From Rhodobacteraceae bacterium UBA6197 (GTDB lineage: Bacteria; Pseudomonadota; Alphaproteobacteria; Rhodobacterales; Rhodobacteraceae), in the NCBI GenBank assembly GCA_002422085.1, contig DISZ01000005.1:62001-126000 (forward strand): a stretch of 64,000 bases of DNA. Reading direction: 5' to 3'. The notes below the pieces were generated by a model. That model searched no databases. It was not told the DNA's origin and worked only from the letters and a program-made list of their open reading frames with translations. The position numbers and the translations under genes are program-made. Positions 62,018-64,000 of this stretch are shown one piece after another; positions within the stretch are counted from its first letter, which is position 1, and each line of letters begins with the position of its first letter.

Positions 62018-62738
62018 TCCGGGGGTCTAGCACATCTCAAACAGGCGCCGAAACCGGCGCGTCGGGTTCCCCCTTTGGTAAAGCAGTTTTCCGCGCATGG
62101 GAAGGCAAACACCGAAACGTGTGCGCCGGCGACTCGCGCGACGTTGCCGGATGATCCACCTTTGGGGGCGCAAGTTTGTCTGAGGTTTCATGCGCTTGCG
62201 TTCGCTCTTTGCGCTTGGCGTCGGTGTGGTGATCCCGCCGACGTTGTTCACGGCGGTGTTGACTTTGGCCGTGCGCGATCGGCTGCGGCGCAATTCGTTC
62301 CCGCCCGCCAAGGTGCCCCAACCACCGTGGCGGATGGTGGCGAGGTTGAAACGGGGCCGGGCATCGCCGCGCAGAGGCTTGGGGGCGATCCGGGGCGACA
62401 GGGTCACCACAAGGATGGTCTGCAAGTCTGCCGTGCCGGCGACTACAGGAAACGGAGTGGTCCGCGCCAGCATTGCACCGCGCGGCATCCGGATTTCGGG
62501 AGAGCGCTGGGTCCGGTCGTATCAATCATCGGGCGGACGGTCCAAGGGGGCGCCGGCCCGATCCTGATACGGGCAGATGCCGCTTTGGTTTGTGCCGTTC
62601 CCGTGGATTTGGCGACATCGCGATGACCGCCAATGTGGCGGGTGTCTTTGATCTGGCAAGATAGCTCGGGCCGGAGAGTCCCCGGCCCGGTTCGATCAGC
62701 GTCGGCACCTCGGGTGCCAATAGACCTGACGCCAAAAG
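62018..62738. other. Gap with an unrecognised open frame
   Basis: About 720 bp between the fusion gene and the sulfhydrylase. The plus-strand frame 62190-62567 opens with MRLRSLFALGVGVVIPPTLF (a possible transmembrane or signal segment) and continues as a basic, Arg-rich sequence with no motif I recognise. Frames on the minus strand are Arg/Pro/His-rich. It may be a decayed gene or non-coding; I do not assign a function. Confidence 0.35.
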
Positions 62739-64000
62739 TCAGGCGGATGCGGCGCTAAGCGCCTGATCCAGGTCGGCAATCAGATCGCCCGCATCCTCGA
62801 TCCCGATTGACAGGCGCACCACATTGGGCGCGGAACCGGCAGCACGCTGCTGTTCTTCGCTCAACTGGCTGTGTGTGGTCGAGGCGGGGTGGATCACCAG
62901 TGACCGCGTGTCGCCCAGATTGGCGACGTGGATGAACAACTCGAGGTTGTCCACCAGCTTGACACACGCGTCATACCCGCCCTTCATCGCAAAGGTGAAA
63001 AGCGCGCCTGCGCCCTTCGGGCAGACCTTGGCGACCCGCCCATGCCAGGGTGACGAGGCAAGTCCCGCATAGGTCACGTACTCGACCCGCGGGTCAGCCT
63101 CCAACCATTCGGCGACGCGCATGGCATTGGCGACGTGACGCTCCATCCGCAGGCTGAGGGTCTCGATCCCCATCATCGTGTAGTGTGCGCCTTGCGGGTT
63201 CATCGTCATGCCCAGATCGCGCAGCCCGATGGCGATGGAATGGAAGGTAAAGGCCATCGCCCCCAGCGCCTTGTGAAAGTTCAAGCCGTGATAGGCTGGC
63301 TCGGGCTCGGAAAGGCTGGGAAACTTGCCGCTGGCCGACCAGTCGAACTTGCCGCTGTCGACGATCACGCCACCGGTGACCGTGCCGTTGCCGGTCAGGT
63401 ATTTCGTCGCCGAATGAACCACCAGCGTCGCGCCCTGTTCAATCGGGCGGCAGAGGTAGGGCGTTGCCAATGTGTTATCGACGATCAGCGGCAGGCCGGC
63501 TTTGTTGGCCACCGCAGCCACCGCCGGAAGGTCGGTGATATAGCCGCCGGGATTGGAGATGCTTTCGCAGAAAATCGCGCGGGTGTTGTCGTCAATGGCG
63601 GCCTCAAGGGCTGCGGTATCGTCCAGATCGACAAACGTTGCCGACCACCCGAAGCGCTTGATGGTCTGGCTGAACTGGGTGATCGTGCCGCCATAAAGCC
63701 GGGTCGATGCGATGATGTTGCACCCAGGCCCCATCAGCGGAAACAGCGCCATGATCTGGGCCGCGTGGCCGGATGAGCAGCAGACCGCCCCCACGCCGCC
63801 TTCCAGTGCGGCAACCCGGGTGGCCAGCGCTGAAACGGTGGGATTGGTCAGCCGCGAATAGATGTAGCCGACCTCTTGCAGGCTGAACAAACGGGCCGCG
63901 TGCTCTGCATCTTTGAAAACATAGGCGGTGGTCTGGTAGATCGGCACCTGACAGGCCCCGGTGGCCGGGTCCGGCGCGACCCCGGCGTGAACTTGCAGTG
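62739..64000 (-). CDS. O-acetylhomoserine sulfhydrylase-like PLP enzyme, cut by the window edge
   Basis: At least 420 residues of a Cys/Met-metabolism PLP enzyme; the N-terminus lies beyond base 64000. The frame continues upstream as AGVAPDPATGACQVPIYQTT, so the internal Met at 63947 is not the start. PLP-binding signatures are CSSGHAAQIMALF, NPTVSALATRVAALEGG and the lysine in VVHSATKYLTGNGT. The C-terminal LRMERHVANAMRVAEWL and VVRLSIGIEDAGDLIADLDQAL are typical. Closest to MetY (O-acetylhomoserine plus sulfide to homocysteine), but cystathionine-type activity cannot be excluded. It fits functionally with metH in this window. Confidence 0.9.
   Translation of the reverse strand, partial: LQVHAGVAPDPATGACQVPIYQTTAYVFKDAEHAARLFSLQEVGYIYSRLTNPTVSALATRVAALEGGVGAVCCSSGHAAQIMALFPLMGPGCNIIASTRLYGGTITQFSQTIKRFGWSATFVDLDDTAALEAAIDDNTRAIFCESISNPGGYITDLPAVAAVANKAGLPLIVDNTLATPYLCRPIEQGATLVVHSATKYLTGNGTVTGGVIVDSGKFDWSASGKFPSLSEPEPAYHGLNFHKALGAMAFTFHSIAIGLRDLGMTMNPQGAHYTMMGIETLSLRMERHVANAMRVAEWLEADPRVEYVTYAGLASSPWHGRVAKVCPKGAGALFTFAMKGGYDACVKLVDNLELFIHVANLGDTRSLVIHPASTTHSQLSEEQQRAAGSAPNVVRLSIGIEDAGDLIADLDQALSAASA

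Noticed and set aside
1..64000. CRISPR arrays, rRNA genes, prophage or replication origin
   Set aside because: No regularly spaced repeats, rRNA sequence, phage structural genes or DnaA-box clusters were seen by eye.

Overview
The window is GC-rich, densely packed chromosomal DNA from an alphaproteobacterium, most likely of the order Rhodobacterales. This rests on gene content: an RpoH sigma factor with its RpoH box, a CarD regulator beside an FdxA ferredoxin, an Hsp20/DUF1150 pair, an Lrp regulator divergent from trxB, single-chain B12-dependent MetH, fused ATP sulfurylase/APS kinase, and several Hint-domain proteins of the roseobacter/rhodobacter type. No species can be named from the sequence alone. 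Most of the window is ordinary core metabolism; more than 50 protein genes, one tRNA, two decayed transposases and several intergenic signals are described.

Layout. 1-10.1 kb: ppaC, a HAD hydrolase, MaoC, ribF, a cysteine-cluster protein with threonine aldolase, a minus-strand hydrolase/isomerase pair, prs, then minus-strand purE-purK-Nudix and a DUF465 protein. 10.2-13.4 kb: an Hsp20/DUF1150 pair behind a plausible sigma-32 promoter, then two tandem Hint-domain genes, the second interrupted by one in-frame TGA. 13.4-21.4 kb: sat-cysC, a ChrB-like protein with two membrane proteins, and metH with a structured leader and repeated AACATGA half-sites. 21.4-32.5 kb: the most accessory-looking segment, holding an IS481-family remnant, a very large cyclic beta-1,2-glucan synthase gene (ndvB/chvB type) with a small overlapping upstream gene, an IS5-family remnant and tRNA-Ser(UGA). 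32.7-44 kb: trxB, lrp, an oxidoreductase, rpoH, an rluD-like gene, ubiK-like, lgt-midA-pgeF, a third Hint protein without the usual Cys, and an M19 dipeptidase. 44-50 kb: pepF, then a four-gene cluster of ATP-grasp ligase, alpha-E protein, transglutaminase and Anbu proteasome-like protease. 50-64 kb: a lipase-like hydrolase with an SCP2 protein, a TPR protein, a Suv3-like helicase with an S4 RNA-binding protein, fdxA, carD, a KefB/C-type antiporter, a 1108-residue protein joining a PilM/GspL-like N-terminus to a GspC/PilP-like C-terminus, and the 3' part of an O-acetylhomoserine sulfhydrylase gene.

How the genes work together. metH, sat-cysC and the metY-like gene belong to sulfur and methionine metabolism but sit in separate places. 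rpoH probably drives the Hsp20 gene. prs, purE and purK feed purine synthesis. The ATP-grasp/alpha-E/transglutaminase/Anbu cluster is the best candidate for a poorly understood system: a predicted peptide-ligation and turnover module. The tandem Hint genes and the PilM-GspC-like fusion are the next most interesting. A short repeat (GC-rich hairpin followed by a GGAGTATTT-like core) recurs in four intergenic gaps, three of them between convergent genes.
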